A DNA stretch of 64,000 nucleotides from Ch128b sp964527925 (GTDB lineage Bacteria > Bacteroidota > Ignavibacteria > Ch128b): positions 37,664 to 101,663 of the forward strand of contig CAZGQO010000011.1 of NCBI GenBank assembly GCA_964527925.1, in the 5' to 3' direction. The notes beneath the pieces are model-generated. The model worked only from the letters and a program-made list of their open reading frames with translations. It did no database searches and had not been told where the DNA came from. The position numbers and the translations under genes were made by a program. Positions 17,795 through 27,842 of the stretch are shown piece after piece; positions within the stretch are counted from its first letter, which is position 1; the number at the start of each line of letters is the position of its first letter.

Positions 17795-19228
17795 TCAATC
17801 CGTTTTTAAATCAAAATAAAATCTTGTTCCTTTGTTGAGTTCACTTTCTACAAAAATTCTACTTTCGTGAGATTCAATTATGTGTTTAACAATAGCAAGT
17901 CCAAGTCCAGTTCCACCAGATTCTCGTGACCTTTCTTTATTCACTCGATAAAATCGTTCAAAAATTCTTGGCAAATCTTCTTTTGAAATTCCTGTTCCAT
18001 TATCTTCAATAAAAAATCTTACATGGGAATTTATTTTTTTGAAATAAACTTTAATCAGAGTTTCTGGAGGATTATGAATTATGCTGTTTTCGATAAGGTT
18101 ATAAAATACCTGATAAAGTCTTTCTTTATCTCCCCAGATCAGATTATTAAAATTTTTTGGTTGTTCAAATTGAACATGAATTTTTTTCTGGTCCGCCAGA
18201 AATTTAGTATCGTCAAGAACCTTGCTAATTAATTCATTTATATCAAAATAACGAAAGCTCATCTTTAATTCTTTGCTCTCCATGCGAGAAATTTCGATTA
18301 AATCTCTTAATAATCTGTTAAGTCTTTCAAGGTTTTTCATTGCTTTGTTGAGATATAACATGTTAATTTCAGGATCATTAATACCGCCGTATGTTAAAGT
18401 CTCTAGGAGAGATTGAATTGTAAAAATTGGTGTACGAAGTTCATGTGAAACATTCCCAAGAAATTCTGACCTGTATCTTTCCAGTTTTTTTAATTCGTTG
18501 AAATCATTTTCAATCTTTTGAATAAGTTTATTTATCGAATCGACAAGATAATTAATTTCGGTTGAACCTCTGATGGATAATGATTTTGGAAGGCCCGACT
18601 CAGAAAATTCACTTAAAGATTTTATCATTTCAGAAATTGGGAAAGTAATCTTGTTGATAAAATATCTTATTAGAAGTACACCTGCTAAAAATATCAAGAT
18701 TGAAAAAACAACTATTCGAACTCTAATTTGTTGTAGAAAGTCTTCAGTTGATGATAAATCCGAAGTCAATCTTATCGAGTTTAATTTCGAATTCCCAATT
18801 CTAATATCTTTGTTTTCAACTTCTTTAGTGATCTGGATAAACTTTGAATTTTCTTCAGGATGTTTGATTATTCTTAAATGATATAAATTTATTCTTTTTG
18901 TTTCTACAAGTTCAAAATTATTTTCGGGTAGATTGAAGTTAATGTTGTAAGATTGAATAACTCTTCCATCAGTATCAATAAGATCAAATCTGTAATTTAG
19001 TCTTTTTGCAATAGCTTCAAAGTTATTAAGATAAGTTTTATCGGTTAGTGGTGATTTACTTTCAAGATTCAATTCAATTAAGGTGATTTCATTTTGCAAT
19101 TCATTTACAATCTGATTCTTGATGTAGCGTGCAACGATATAATCAAAACTCAGAAGAAGCAGAATGACAATTACTACTTCTACTATGATAAAACTAAATA
19201 TTATTTTTGAAGGCAATGATTTAAACAT
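17795..19228 (-). CDS. Sensor histidine kinase, PhoR-like
   Basis: A membrane-bound two-component kinase of 477 residues. TM1 lies near residues 8-30 and TM2 near 180-200, enclosing a roughly 150-residue sensor domain, followed by a HAMP-like linker. The HisKA H-box is NVSHELRTPIFTIQ. The ATPase domain has the N-box in YNLIENSIIHN, G1 in IEDNGTGI, the F-box ERFYRV and G2 GGTGLGLAIVKHI, so it looks fully active. I set the start at the ATG at 19228, which overlaps the end of the response-regulator gene by 8 bases and follows AAGAGA. The longer frame from 19270 would overlap much more. The signal is unknown; PhoR is only a family resemblance. Confidence 0.9.
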   Translation of the reverse strand: MFKSLPSKIIFSFIIVEVVIVILLLLSFDYIVARYIKNQIVNELQNEITLIELNLESKSPLTDKTYLNNFEAIAKRLNYRFDLIDTDGRVIQSYNINFNLPENNFELVETKRINLYHLRIIKHPEENSKFIQITKEVENKDIRIGNSKLNSIRLTSDLSSTEDFLQQIRVRIVVFSILIFLAGVLLIRYFINKITFPISEMIKSLSEFSESGLPKSLSIRGSTEINYLVDSINKLIQKIENDFNELKKLERYRSEFLGNVSHELRTPIFTIQSLLETLTYGGINDPEINMLYLNKAMKNLERLNRLLRDLIEISRMESKELKMSFRYFDINELISKVLDDTKFLADQKKIHVQFEQPKNFNNLIWGDKERLYQVFYNLIENSIIHNPPETLIKVYFKKINSHVRFFIEDNGTGISKEDLPRIFERFYRVNKERSRESGGTGLGLAIVKHIIESHESRIFVESELNKGTRFYFDLKTD

Positions 19229-19913
19229 TATATCTCTTAAGTCGGTAGCCGACCCCTTTGATTGTTTCAATTAAATCAGCTTTCTTACCCAGTTTTTCCC
19301 GAATCTTTCTGATATGGACATCAATGGTACGCGGAGTGACTACAATATCGTCACCCCAGACATTTTCAAGTAACTGTTCGCGTCTGACAATCTTACCAGC
19401 ATTCTTTGCGAGAAAAACAAAAGTCTCGAATTCTTTTCTTGGCAGAAAGATTCTTTTTTCATCGATTTGAATTTCATAATTATCCAGATCTACTTTTATT
19501 TCTCCTATTTCTATTAATTTTTTTTGTTCAATTCTTTCCGAACGGCGTAGAATTGTCTTAATTCGCGTAAGCAATTTTTTTATGCTGATTGGTTTTGTGA
19601 TATAATCATCAGCCCCGAGTTCCAATCCTTTAATTTCATCAATTTCAGAATCTTTAGCGGTCAGAAAAATTACAGAAACATTTTTCATCTGAGGATTTTC
19701 TTTGATTCTTTTACAAACTTCTAATCCATCCATAAAAGGCATCATAATATCAAGCAAAACAACATCAAAATCAGGTTCCAATTTTTGAAGAGCTTCCTGA
19801 CCGTTGTAAGCGATAGTTACATTAAAACCTTCTTTTGAAAGGTTGTAGTTCAAAACATCCACGATATCTTTCTCATCATCACAGATGAGGATTTTATGTT
19901 TCTTCTTCAACAC
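19221..19913 (-). CDS. OmpR/PhoB-family response regulator
   Basis: A 230-residue transcription factor with a REC domain (acidic ICDDEKD, phosphoacceptor Asp in VVLLDIMMPFMDG, lysine in DDYITKPI) and a C-terminal winged helix with RTIDVHIRKIREKLG and TIKGVGYRL. It is the cognate partner of the overlapping histidine kinase downstream. The start is a GTG at 19913 and overlaps the end of the BNR-repeat protein gene by 20 bases, so all three genes are probably translated from one message. Confidence 0.93.
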   Translation of the reverse strand: MLKKKHKILICDDEKDIVDVLNYNLSKEGFNVTIAYNGQEALQKLEPDFDVVLLDIMMPFMDGLEVCKRIKENPQMKNVSVIFLTAKDSEIDEIKGLELGADDYITKPISIKKLLTRIKTILRRSERIEQKKLIEIGEIKVDLDNYEIQIDEKRIFLPRKEFETFVFLAKNAGKIVRREQLLENVWGDDIVVTPRTIDVHIRKIREKLGKKADLIETIKGVGYRLKRYNV

Positions 19914-22818
19914 TAATTGATTTACCTCTTAATTTTTCCACAATTTCGAAAAATTCAGATACTTTTTCTTTATCAAAAGAAATCTCTACAATATACTTTC
20001 CAGGTAGGAGATAATAGTCACCATCTGATTTCTTATCGGAGAACTTTTGATTGTTTAAACTCTTTTTTGTTGATTTTTTTAAAAAATCCAATGCTTTTGG
20101 ATCGACTTGCAAATTATACTTGAAAAAATTTAAACCAGCAGAAGCTTTGATATCTCTTGAATAAATCACATTACGATTTTCATCAGTGATTGTAATCTTA
20201 ACATCACGATTTTCATTTGAATAAAATGCAATTTTCATCTCAGGTATTAGATAGTCTCCCCATGTATAAGTTTTGTTTCCCCAATCAGGATTGTATTGAA
20301 TTTTATCGAGTTCGAATATGTGAAGTGTTTTAGCTAAAATTTGCGGAGTAAATTTTTGAATCAGACTTACATCAGCCTTGTAAATTGATCTTCCATGAGT
20401 TGCCACAACCAGAATTTTATCACGAGGATGAACAACCAAATCATGAACTGGAGCAAGTGGAAAATTTTGTGAAATTGGATAAAAATTTTCACCTTTATCT
20501 ATTGAAACATAAACACCATGATCTGTCCCAACATATAATATATTTGAATTCACAGGATCTTCAGCTACAACATTTATTGGTTCAAATGGCAAATTCAGTC
20601 CAATTTGCTTCCAGGTTTTTCCAAAGTTTGTTGATTTAAATAATAATGGTTCAAAATTATCCCACCTGTATCCATTCAAAGAAACATAGACAGTAGAAGT
20701 ATCAAATCTTGAAGCAACTACTCGACTTACCCAGTAATGTTGAGGAAATGAATCAGAAACTCTTATCCAGTTATTTCCACCATCAGGTGTAAAGTAAATC
20801 AATCCATCATCACTTCCAGTATAAATTACACCAAATTTTAGTGGTGATACAGAAATAGTTGTTATTGTTCCGTATGGAACATCACCTGCTTTTCCACCTC
20901 GAGTAAGATCAGGAGAGATGGGTTCAAAACTTTCTCCTTTGTTCATTGAACGATAAAGTCTATTGGCACCAAAGTAAAGAATATCCTGATTATGTTTTGA
21001 AAGCAGAATTGGAGTGTTCCAATTAAATCTTAATGGTCTTTCACCAAGTTCGTGAATTGGTTTAACTGGTTTTCTCTTCCTTGTCGATTTGTCAATCTTA
21101 AAATAATTGCCGAATTGATAACCAGTATAAATAGTTTTGTTATCTCGAGTATCAACTTCCACTTGCATTCCATCTCCGCCAAGAAGATTTTTATATGGAT
21201 ATTCACCTGTTTCATACCATTCATAATTAAATTTATAATTACTCGGCCCATACCATACACCATTATCCTGAAGTCCGCCATAAACATTGAATGGTTTTTC
21301 CATATCAACTTCGATAGAATAAAATTGTCCGACTGGCGGAGTGTTTGCTTTGAAATAAGTTTCACCATCATCATAAGAAATATTGATTCCACCATCATTA
21401 GCAATTATTATATGACCTTTTCGATCGGGATTAATATAAATCGCATGATGATCAACATGTACATTTTCTTTATTTATAGATTTGAATGACATCCCGCCAT
21501 CAGTCGAGAGAAGTATTGGCACACCGAGAATAAAAATTTTATTTTCATCATAAGGTGAAACTTCAATTTGACCGAAGTAATAACCATATGAATAATAAAA
21601 ATCATCAATGAAATCTTTACTCATTTTTTTCCATGTCAATCCACCATCTGTAGATTTATATACTTTAGCACCAATTACATTTTTTTCGAAAAGTCTTGCA
21701 TTTGCATCTTCAACATATTCGACCAGAGTTTGTGGTGTAATTTTATTTTTCTCAATTAGATAAAATATTGTATCCACATTGTATTTTTTGGGGAAGTTGT
21801 GCTCTTCAAGAAATTTTTTCACAAGTTCTTTGTTCAATTTCAAGAAATCTTCTCGGTTCATCACTCTAAGATCATCTTTGGTCAACTGTTTATCTTTTTT
21901 TTCTTTTTTAGGTCTTTCGTCTTGATTATCCAGTAAAGCGTAAATGATTGATGGATTTTTCTTGAAGATTGAAACTCCAATTCTGCCAACGCCATCACCT
22001 GTTGGAAATCCACTTGTCTCAGTTGAAATTAAAAACCATGATTCACCTCCATCGGTACTTTTGTAAATTCCTGATGTTTTACCTGATTCTTCAAAGTTCC
22101 ATGCACGACGAGTTCGATACCACATAGCTGCGTAAAGAATCTCAGGATTAGCTGGATCAATTTCTAAATCAATACAACCTGTATTATCATCAATATAAAG
22201 TACTTTCTTCCAGCTATTTCCACCGTCAGTTGTTTTGAAAACTCCTCGTTCAGTATTTGGAGAATAAAGATGACCCATTGCACCAACCCATACGATATCT
22301 GGATTTTCTGTATGTATTAAAATTTTTCCAATGTGATGTGATTCATCAAGTCCTTTGTGTTCAAAAGTTTTTCCACCATCAGTGCTTTTGAAAATTCCAA
22401 ATCCAGAATAAGAAGATCGGCTGGAATTATTTTCTCCAGTTCCAACCCAGATTGTTTCTCCATTTTTCCAATCAACAGCAATATCACCAATTGACATAAC
22501 AATCTGGTTATCAAAAATTGGATAAAAAGAAATTCCATTGTTAGTAGTTTTCCACACACCGCCAGAAGCATAAGCAACATAGAAAACAGTTGGATCATCG
22601 GGGGAAACATCGATATCAACTGCTCGACCACTCATAATAGTTGGTCCAATATTTTCAAATTCAATATTCTTGAATGGCGAGTTTTCAATTGCAAGTTTTT
22701 TCTCGAGGAATTTCTCAAGTCTTATTTTAGCAGGTGTAGGCTCGGGATAATTTTCTTGCGCAATTAGATGATTATTAAACAATATGAGAATGCTGAGATA
22801 AAGAATTATTTTCTTCAT
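19894..22818 (-). CDS. Secreted VPS10/BNR (Asp-box) beta-propeller protein
   Basis: A 974-residue exported protein with a signal peptide (MKKIILYLSILILFNNHLIAQ). Many Asp-box repeats follow, such as STDGGKTFEHKG, TTDGGNSWKKV, STDGGLTWKKM, TPDGGNNWIRV and STNFGKTWKQIG. These indicate two multi-bladed sortilin/sialidase-like propellers over residues 50-800. A C-terminal beta-sandwich (about 830-960) has no clear sorting signal. Such proteins are often labelled glycosyl hydrolase, but no catalytic residues can be assigned. An 80-residue charged insert (KKEKKDKQLTKDDLR region) interrupts the first propeller. The ATG at 22818 directly precedes the signal peptide; a start at 22833 is also possible. 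Confidence 0.82.
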   Translation of the reverse strand: MKKIILYLSILILFNNHLIAQENYPEPTPAKIRLEKFLEKKLAIENSPFKNIEFENIGPTIMSGRAVDIDVSPDDPTVFYVAYASGGVWKTTNNGISFYPIFDNQIVMSIGDIAVDWKNGETIWVGTGENNSSRSSYSGFGIFKSTDGGKTFEHKGLDESHHIGKILIHTENPDIVWVGAMGHLYSPNTERGVFKTTDGGNSWKKVLYIDDNTGCIDLEIDPANPEILYAAMWYRTRRAWNFEESGKTSGIYKSTDGGESWFLISTETSGFPTGDGVGRIGVSIFKKNPSIIYALLDNQDERPKKEKKDKQLTKDDLRVMNREDFLKLNKELVKKFLEEHNFPKKYNVDTIFYLIEKNKITPQTLVEYVEDANARLFEKNVIGAKVYKSTDGGLTWKKMSKDFIDDFYYSYGYYFGQIEVSPYDENKIFILGVPILLSTDGGMSFKSINKENVHVDHHAIYINPDRKGHIIIANDGGINISYDDGETYFKANTPPVGQFYSIEVDMEKPFNVYGGLQDNGVWYGPSNYKFNYEWYETGEYPYKNLLGGDGMQVEVDTRDNKTIYTGYQFGNYFKIDKSTRKRKPVKPIHELGERPLRFNWNTPILLSKHNQDILYFGANRLYRSMNKGESFEPISPDLTRGGKAGDVPYGTITTISVSPLKFGVIYTGSDDGLIYFTPDGGNNWIRVSDSFPQHYWVSRVVASRFDTSTVYVSLNGYRWDNFEPLLFKSTNFGKTWKQIGLNLPFEPINVVAEDPVNSNILYVGTDHGVYVSIDKGENFYPISQNFPLAPVHDLVVHPRDKILVVATHGRSIYKADVSLIQKFTPQILAKTLHIFELDKIQYNPDWGNKTYTWGDYLIPEMKIAFYSNENRDVKITITDENRNVIYSRDIKASAGLNFFKYNLQVDPKALDFLKKSTKKSLNNQKFSDKKSDGDYYLLPGKYIVEISFDKEKVSEFFEIVEKLRGKSISVEEET

Positions 22819-22903
22819 AGCAGAACCATGCATTGTTGTTGTTAATCAAAATTTTGTATTCGAAGATTCAATTTGTTTTTTTACATCAGAAGTTTTATTA
22901 ACG

Positions 22904-22951
22904 AAAATAAAAAAAGTCTATCAGCTTTTTATGAAATATTAGCTGATAGAC
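22904..22951 (-). terminator. Intrinsic terminator after the OPT transporter gene
   Basis: On the minus strand GTCTATCAGCT (22951-22941) pairs with AGCTGATAGAC (22926-22916). A TTTTTTTATTTT tract follows. It separates the OPT gene from the BNR-repeat gene downstream. Confidence 0.88.
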
Positions 22952-22976
22952 CCAAACCCTCTTTCAGTTTATATAA

Positions 22977-24956
22977 TTAATCTTCTTCTTTCGCTCGCAT
23001 TGTATCCCACATCATATAAAGAATGATAAAGGTAAACATCACCATACTCAAAATCTCAGCAGATTTTGATTCTGCCCATTCTTGATTAAACCAATTGAAA
23101 CCTGCAAATTTTAATAATGCACTTACAACCCCGAACAAAGCACCACCAGCAATGAAACCACTTGCAATTAAAGTTCCTCGAGAGAAACGAGCATTGTTAA
23201 GTTTTTCATTTTGAGTTCTTGTCTTTGCCCAGTGAGCAATCAATCCACCGACTAAAAGGGGTGTGTTGAGATCAAGGGGAATATACATTCCAAGTGCAAA
23301 TGCAAGTGGAGAAATTTTTAACCATGTAACAATAAGAGCAATCACTGCACCGATAAAGTAAAGCATCCATGGTGCAGGAATATTTGACATTAATGGTTTA
23401 ATTACAGCAGCCATTGCATTAGCCTGTGGAGCAACAAGAGCACCTTCTCCAACAAATCCATATGTTTGATTTAGTATGATAATCACAACTCCCACCGTTC
23501 CTGCTGAGACAATTGTTCCTAAAAATTTAAATGTTTCTTGATTCTTTGGAGTTGTTCCAATCCAGTAACCGATTTTGAGATCTGTAATGAAACCACCAGC
23601 CATCGATAAAGCAGTACACACAACACCACCAATTATCATTGCGCTTAACATTCCAGAATTTCCTGTTAAACCTATCTGTACAAGAATAAATGAAGAAAGA
23701 ATTAGAGTCATTAATGTCATTCCACTTACTGGGTTCGTTCCAACTATAGCAATTGCTGTTGCTGCAACTGTAGTAAATAAAAATGCAATTATTAGAACAA
23801 TTAACAATCCCACAATCGCATGATAAAGATTGAAAGTTACTCCACCATAAAAGAAAATGAAAATCAACAATGCAGTAAGGATTATCAACAATACATTGAA
23901 AGACATTTTAATATCAAGCTGTGTGCGAGGCACGTCGTTACTGGAAGAAGATTTTTTATGGAAGATTTCATTATAAGCAAGTGTGACGGCATCTTTAATA
24001 ATTTTTGATGAACGAATCACGCCGATAATTCCAGCCATTGCAATTCCACCAATTCCAATATGTCGAACATAATTTCTGAAAATATCTTCAGCACTCATTT
24101 CTGAAATTAATTTCGTTGCTGTAGATCCTAATGGTGTGGTAAGATATTGTCCTATTTCATAAAAAAGCGGAATGAAAACAAACCAGGATAAAAACGAACC
24201 AGCACAAATTATAATTGCATATTTTAATCCAACAATATATCCTAAACCTAATATCATCGTTAAAGCATTAACTTTAAAGACGAGTTTAAACTTATCAGTT
24301 AAAATTTCACCATAGTGAAAAATTCTTGTAGATATGACTTCAGACCACCAGCCAAAAGTTGTAATTATAAAATCAAATATTCCTCCAATCAGACCACTTA
24401 CAGCAAGAACTGAAGCTTGTTTACCACCTTTTTCTCCTGCAACCAGAATTTCTGTTGTTGCAGTTGCTTCAGGAAATGGAAACTTACCATGCATATCTTT
24501 AACAAAATATTTTCTGAAAGGAATCAAAAATAAAATTCCCAGAAATCCTCCAAAGAGTGAAGCAAGAAAGATTTGATAAAAATTTACAGGAAGATTTAAG
24601 ATGTAAAGAGCTGGAATTGTAAAGATAGCTCCAGCAACAATAACTCCTGAACTTGCACCAATAGATTGAATAATTACATTCTGCCCGAGAGCCTGCTTCT
24701 TTTTCAAGAGGGATGAAATTCCAACTGCAAGAATTGAAATTGGAATAGCTGCTTCCATCACCTGTCCAATTTTCAATCCAGAATAAGCAGCTGCTGCTGA
24801 AAACAAAATCGCCATCACAAGTCCCCAGAAAACCGAGTAGGGAGTAACTTCAGGATAAATTTTCTCTGGATCTAACATAGGTTTATAGACTTCCCCTTCT
24901 TTCAGCTCTCGGTAGGCATTTTCAGGGAGACCGTTTGCTGTTTTTGATAGTTCCAT
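22977..24956 (-). CDS. OPT-family oligopeptide transporter
   Basis: An inner-membrane transporter of 659 residues with about 14-16 hydrophobic segments. The N-terminal YKPMLDPEKIYPEVTPYSVFWG and the first TM region with AYSGLKIGQVMEAAIPISI match the bacterial OPT family, as do the FPFPEATATTEIL and later GTTPKNQETFKFLGT segments. The family imports small peptides or metal chelates with protons; the substrate is unknown here. The gene is monocistronic with its own terminator. RadA lies 24 bases upstream on the same strand. Confidence 0.9.
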   Translation of the reverse strand: MELSKTANGLPENAYRELKEGEVYKPMLDPEKIYPEVTPYSVFWGLVMAILFSAAAAYSGLKIGQVMEAAIPISILAVGISSLLKKKQALGQNVIIQSIGASSGVIVAGAIFTIPALYILNLPVNFYQIFLASLFGGFLGILFLIPFRKYFVKDMHGKFPFPEATATTEILVAGEKGGKQASVLAVSGLIGGIFDFIITTFGWWSEVISTRIFHYGEILTDKFKLVFKVNALTMILGLGYIVGLKYAIIICAGSFLSWFVFIPLFYEIGQYLTTPLGSTATKLISEMSAEDIFRNYVRHIGIGGIAMAGIIGVIRSSKIIKDAVTLAYNEIFHKKSSSSNDVPRTQLDIKMSFNVLLIILTALLIFIFFYGGVTFNLYHAIVGLLIVLIIAFLFTTVAATAIAIVGTNPVSGMTLMTLILSSFILVQIGLTGNSGMLSAMIIGGVVCTALSMAGGFITDLKIGYWIGTTPKNQETFKFLGTIVSAGTVGVVIIILNQTYGFVGEGALVAPQANAMAAVIKPLMSNIPAPWMLYFIGAVIALIVTWLKISPLAFALGMYIPLDLNTPLLVGGLIAHWAKTRTQNEKLNNARFSRGTLIASGFIAGGALFGVVSALLKFAGFNWFNQEWAESKSAEILSMVMFTFIILYMMWDTMRAKEED

Positions 24957-24980
24957 TTTTCTCTCCTTCTTGTTACTTGT

Positions 24981-26333
24981 TTATTCTAAAATCTCTTTGA
25001 TTGCTTCTTTTAGACTTTTGACTGGTTTGATTTCTATTTTTTGATTTTCAAAATTTAAGTTCAGTTTTTGAGATGGAACGACTATTTTCTTAAATCCAAG
25101 TTTTTGAGCTTCCTGAATTCGTTTTTCTAAATTATTAACGCTTCTGATTTCACCACCTAAACCTACTTCACCAACAAGACATGTTAGTGAATCAGCAGGA
25201 ATATCTTTCATACTAGAAATAATTGAACAGCAAACAGCAAGGTCTGCAGCAGGCTCATCAATTTCAACTCCCCCTGCAATATTTAAAAAAACATTATGCT
25301 GGCTTACTTTAAAACCAAGTCTTTTTTCAATCACAGCAAGTAGAATTGATAGTCTTCTTAAATCAAAACCTGTAGCAACTCTTTGAGCCATACCATAACT
25401 GGAATGAGTAACCAGAGCTTGAACTTCAACAAGAATGGGTCTTGATCCTTCGATTATAGAAGTAACTACAGAACCAGATGCACCGTATTCTCTCTCTGAT
25501 AAAAAAACTTGCGATGGATTAGAAACCTCAACTAATCCATCTTCGTGCATTTCGAAAATTCCAATTTCGTTTGTTGAACCAAATCTGTTCTTTATTGCAC
25601 GAAGAATTCGAAAGGAATAATTTTTTTCACCTGAGAATTGGATTACTGTATCAACTATATGTTCAAGTGCTTTTGGACCAGCAATCAAGCCATCTTTAGT
25701 GATGTGACCAATTATAATGATTGCAATATTTCTCTTTTTTGCAATTTCCATCAAGGCAGCAGTGCACTCGCGAATTTGCAAGATCGTTCCAGGTGAACTT
25801 TCTAATTCCTCACGATACATTGTCTGAATGGAATCAATCACAACAACTGAAGGATTTTCATTTTCTATGACCTCCATTACAATTGAGAGATTATTTTCAG
25901 CGAGAACAAAGAGTGCATCGTTTTTTATTTTTAAGCGAGAGGATCTTAGACTAATTTGTTCGATTGATTCTTCACCTGTTACATAAATCACTTTTTCTTT
26001 CAAATTTGAAACAGCTTGAAGAACCAGAGTTGATTTTCCAATACCTGGATCACCAGCAATCAAAATAACACTACCCTGAATTAACCCACCACCAAGCACT
26101 CTATCGAATTCAGCAATGTTTGTCTTAAGTCGAAGATTTTTTGACTCAACTTTTTCATTCAGTCTGGTAAGTTTAATCGAAGATAAATTTGACTCACTTT
26201 TTCGGGATTTAACTTTTTTCTCCAGCTCTTCAACAAAAGAATTCCATGCCGAACAGGAAGGACATTTACCGAGCCATTGAATTGACTCATATCCACAGTT
26301 TTGACAAACAAATTTCTTTTTTAATGAACTCAT
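24981..26333 (-). CDS. radA: DNA repair protein RadA (Sms)
   Basis: A RecA-like branch-migration ATPase of 450 residues used in recombinational repair. It has the N-terminal C4 zinc finger (CQNCGYESIQWLGKCPSC), Walker A GDPGIGKST, the RadA-specific KNRFGSTNEIGIFEM and the C-terminal Lon-like domain (NIAGGVEIDEPAADLA). All key motifs are intact. It follows the MlaF-like gene with a one-base overlap. Confidence 0.97.
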   Translation of the reverse strand: MSSLKKKFVCQNCGYESIQWLGKCPSCSAWNSFVEELEKKVKSRKSESNLSSIKLTRLNEKVESKNLRLKTNIAEFDRVLGGGLIQGSVILIAGDPGIGKSTLVLQAVSNLKEKVIYVTGEESIEQISLRSSRLKIKNDALFVLAENNLSIVMEVIENENPSVVVIDSIQTMYREELESSPGTILQIRECTAALMEIAKKRNIAIIIIGHITKDGLIAGPKALEHIVDTVIQFSGEKNYSFRILRAIKNRFGSTNEIGIFEMHEDGLVEVSNPSQVFLSEREYGASGSVVTSIIEGSRPILVEVQALVTHSSYGMAQRVATGFDLRRLSILLAVIEKRLGFKVSQHNVFLNIAGGVEIDEPAADLAVCCSIISSMKDIPADSLTCLVGEVGLGGEIRSVNNLEKRIQEAQKLGFKKIVVPSQKLNLNFENQKIEIKPVKSLKEAIKEILE

Positions 26334-27061
26334 TAATAACCAGATCGTTTTATGAAATCTTGAATTACTTTATCATCCGATTTTATAAAATCATCAAATG
26401 TCCCATCAAAATAAATCTTACCCTCATGAATCATTGCAATTCTATCAGAAATTTTTCGAACACTTACCATATCATGAGTTACTACAATTGAAGTAACTTT
26501 CAATTTTTTAGAAAGATCTGCAATAAGTTGATCAATTGAATCAGATGAAATTGGATCAAGTCCAGTTGTAGGCTCATCGTAAAGAATATATTTTGGATTT
26601 GTAACCAGTGCTCTGGCAAGTCCAACTCTTTTTTTCATTCCACCGCTTAATTCGGCGGGTTTCATTTCATTAATTCCAGGAAGATTCACAAGTGCTAACT
26701 TTTCATCAACAATTTTTTTGATTTCGCTTTTTTTCATTCGAGTATTTTCAATAAGTGCAAGACCAACATTTTCATCAACAGTCAAAGAATCAAAAAGTGC
26801 AGCACCCTGAAATAAAAATCCAAAATTCTTTCTGAGTTTGTACAATTCATCTTCATCAAGTTCGTTTACAATTTTCCCATCGACTTCAATGTATCCACTA
26901 TCTGGTTTTAATAAACCAATAATATGTTTGATCAGGACACTTTTTCCGCAGCCGCTTCTGCCAATAATTGCAATAGCTTCACCATCATTAATTTCAAGAT
27001 TGATTCCTTGAAGGACTTTATTCTCACTGAATGATTTGTGAAGGTTGTGAATTCTAATCAT
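26333..27061 (-). CDS. ABC transporter ATPase, MlaF/Ttg2A-like
   Basis: A 242-residue ABC ATPase with Walker A GRSGCGKS, Q-loop FGFLFQGAALFDSLTV, signature LSGGMKKRVGLARAL, Walker B YILYDEPTTGLDP and H-loop VVTHDM. The LFQGAALFDSLTV pattern and overall size match MlaF-type ATPases, which power phospholipid trafficking between inner and outer membrane. The permease (MlaE) and MCE protein (MlaD) are not beside it, which is unusual but occurs. It is coupled to radA by a one-base overlap. Confidence 0.85.
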   Translation of the reverse strand: MIRIHNLHKSFSENKVLQGINLEINDGEAIAIIGRSGCGKSVLIKHIIGLLKPDSGYIEVDGKIVNELDEDELYKLRKNFGFLFQGAALFDSLTVDENVGLALIENTRMKKSEIKKIVDEKLALVNLPGINEMKPAELSGGMKKRVGLARALVTNPKYILYDEPTTGLDPISSDSIDQLIADLSKKLKVTSIVVTHDMVSVRKISDRIAMIHEGKIYFDGTFDDFIKSDDKVIQDFIKRSGY

Positions 27062-27214
27062 AATTACTCAAATTTAATTCTAATATGTAATATTTTTCAA
27101 AATTCTAAATCAATGTGGTATAAAAACTTTATTACGCAAAAGAGTATTGCCCTACCCCAATTAATCTGGTTAAAAAATAAACTGAACCAATTCAAAAGTA
27201 ATTTGCGAAAAATT

Positions 27215-27724
27215 CTAATGGTAAGATTGAAATTCAGTATTAGATTTATTTGAACGAGTAATTCTATAATGCAAATAAACTAATACCAAAAGATATAAAG
27301 CTATAAAGGCATCAACAAAAATCATATAAAAATTATATGTTTCGAAATTACCTTTAAGAATAGTTTCTCTAATATGTCCATAAGCAGCACCAAACATAAA
27401 AATTGACCAGCCAATACCAGCTGCGTACCAGAATGTTCCTCTTATCCAGATGCTTAAAAACCCAAGAATTCCCCAGGCACCGTCATGTACTCCAACTTCA
27501 AATTGAAAAGGACTTCCTTTTTGCCATCCTATTCCTTCGGCAATTTGATCAGCAAAAAATACATGAGGAATAAATCCAAGTAAAAAACCCTGAACCCCAA
27601 CATGAAATATCAGAGCATATAATAATAACAATGAAATTAATCTTTCTTTGGTCTTCTCCTTCTTTGAAAGAAAATAAACCAATAATGGAATTAAAACGCC
27701 CAAAAAGGTATTGATAAAAATCAT
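27215..27724 (-). CDS. Small multi-pass membrane protein, DUF6790-like
   Basis: A 169-residue protein with four to five hydrophobic segments. Conserved-looking motifs sit in the membrane region: GFIPHVFFADQIAEGIGW, SPFQFEVGVHDGAWGILG, FWYAAGIGWSIFMFGAAYGHI. This resembles the DUF6790 group of uncharacterised membrane proteins. The function is unknown. It lies alone between the MlaF-like gene and the GGDI-repeat gene. Confidence 0.65.
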   Translation of the reverse strand: MIFINTFLGVLIPLLVYFLSKKEKTKERLISLLLLYALIFHVGVQGFLLGFIPHVFFADQIAEGIGWQKGSPFQFEVGVHDGAWGILGFLSIWIRGTFWYAAGIGWSIFMFGAAYGHIRETILKGNFETYNFYMIFVDAFIALYLLVLVYLHYRITRSNKSNTEFQSYH

Positions 27725-27842
27725 TTTTAATTCCTGAATTTTGCGAAATCTAAGAAATTAAAAATCAAGATTCAATCATTTTTGGGGGAAATTGCGGTGA
27801 GAGAAAAAATTTTTAGAATCAGTCTTATGGGAATATTTTCAA

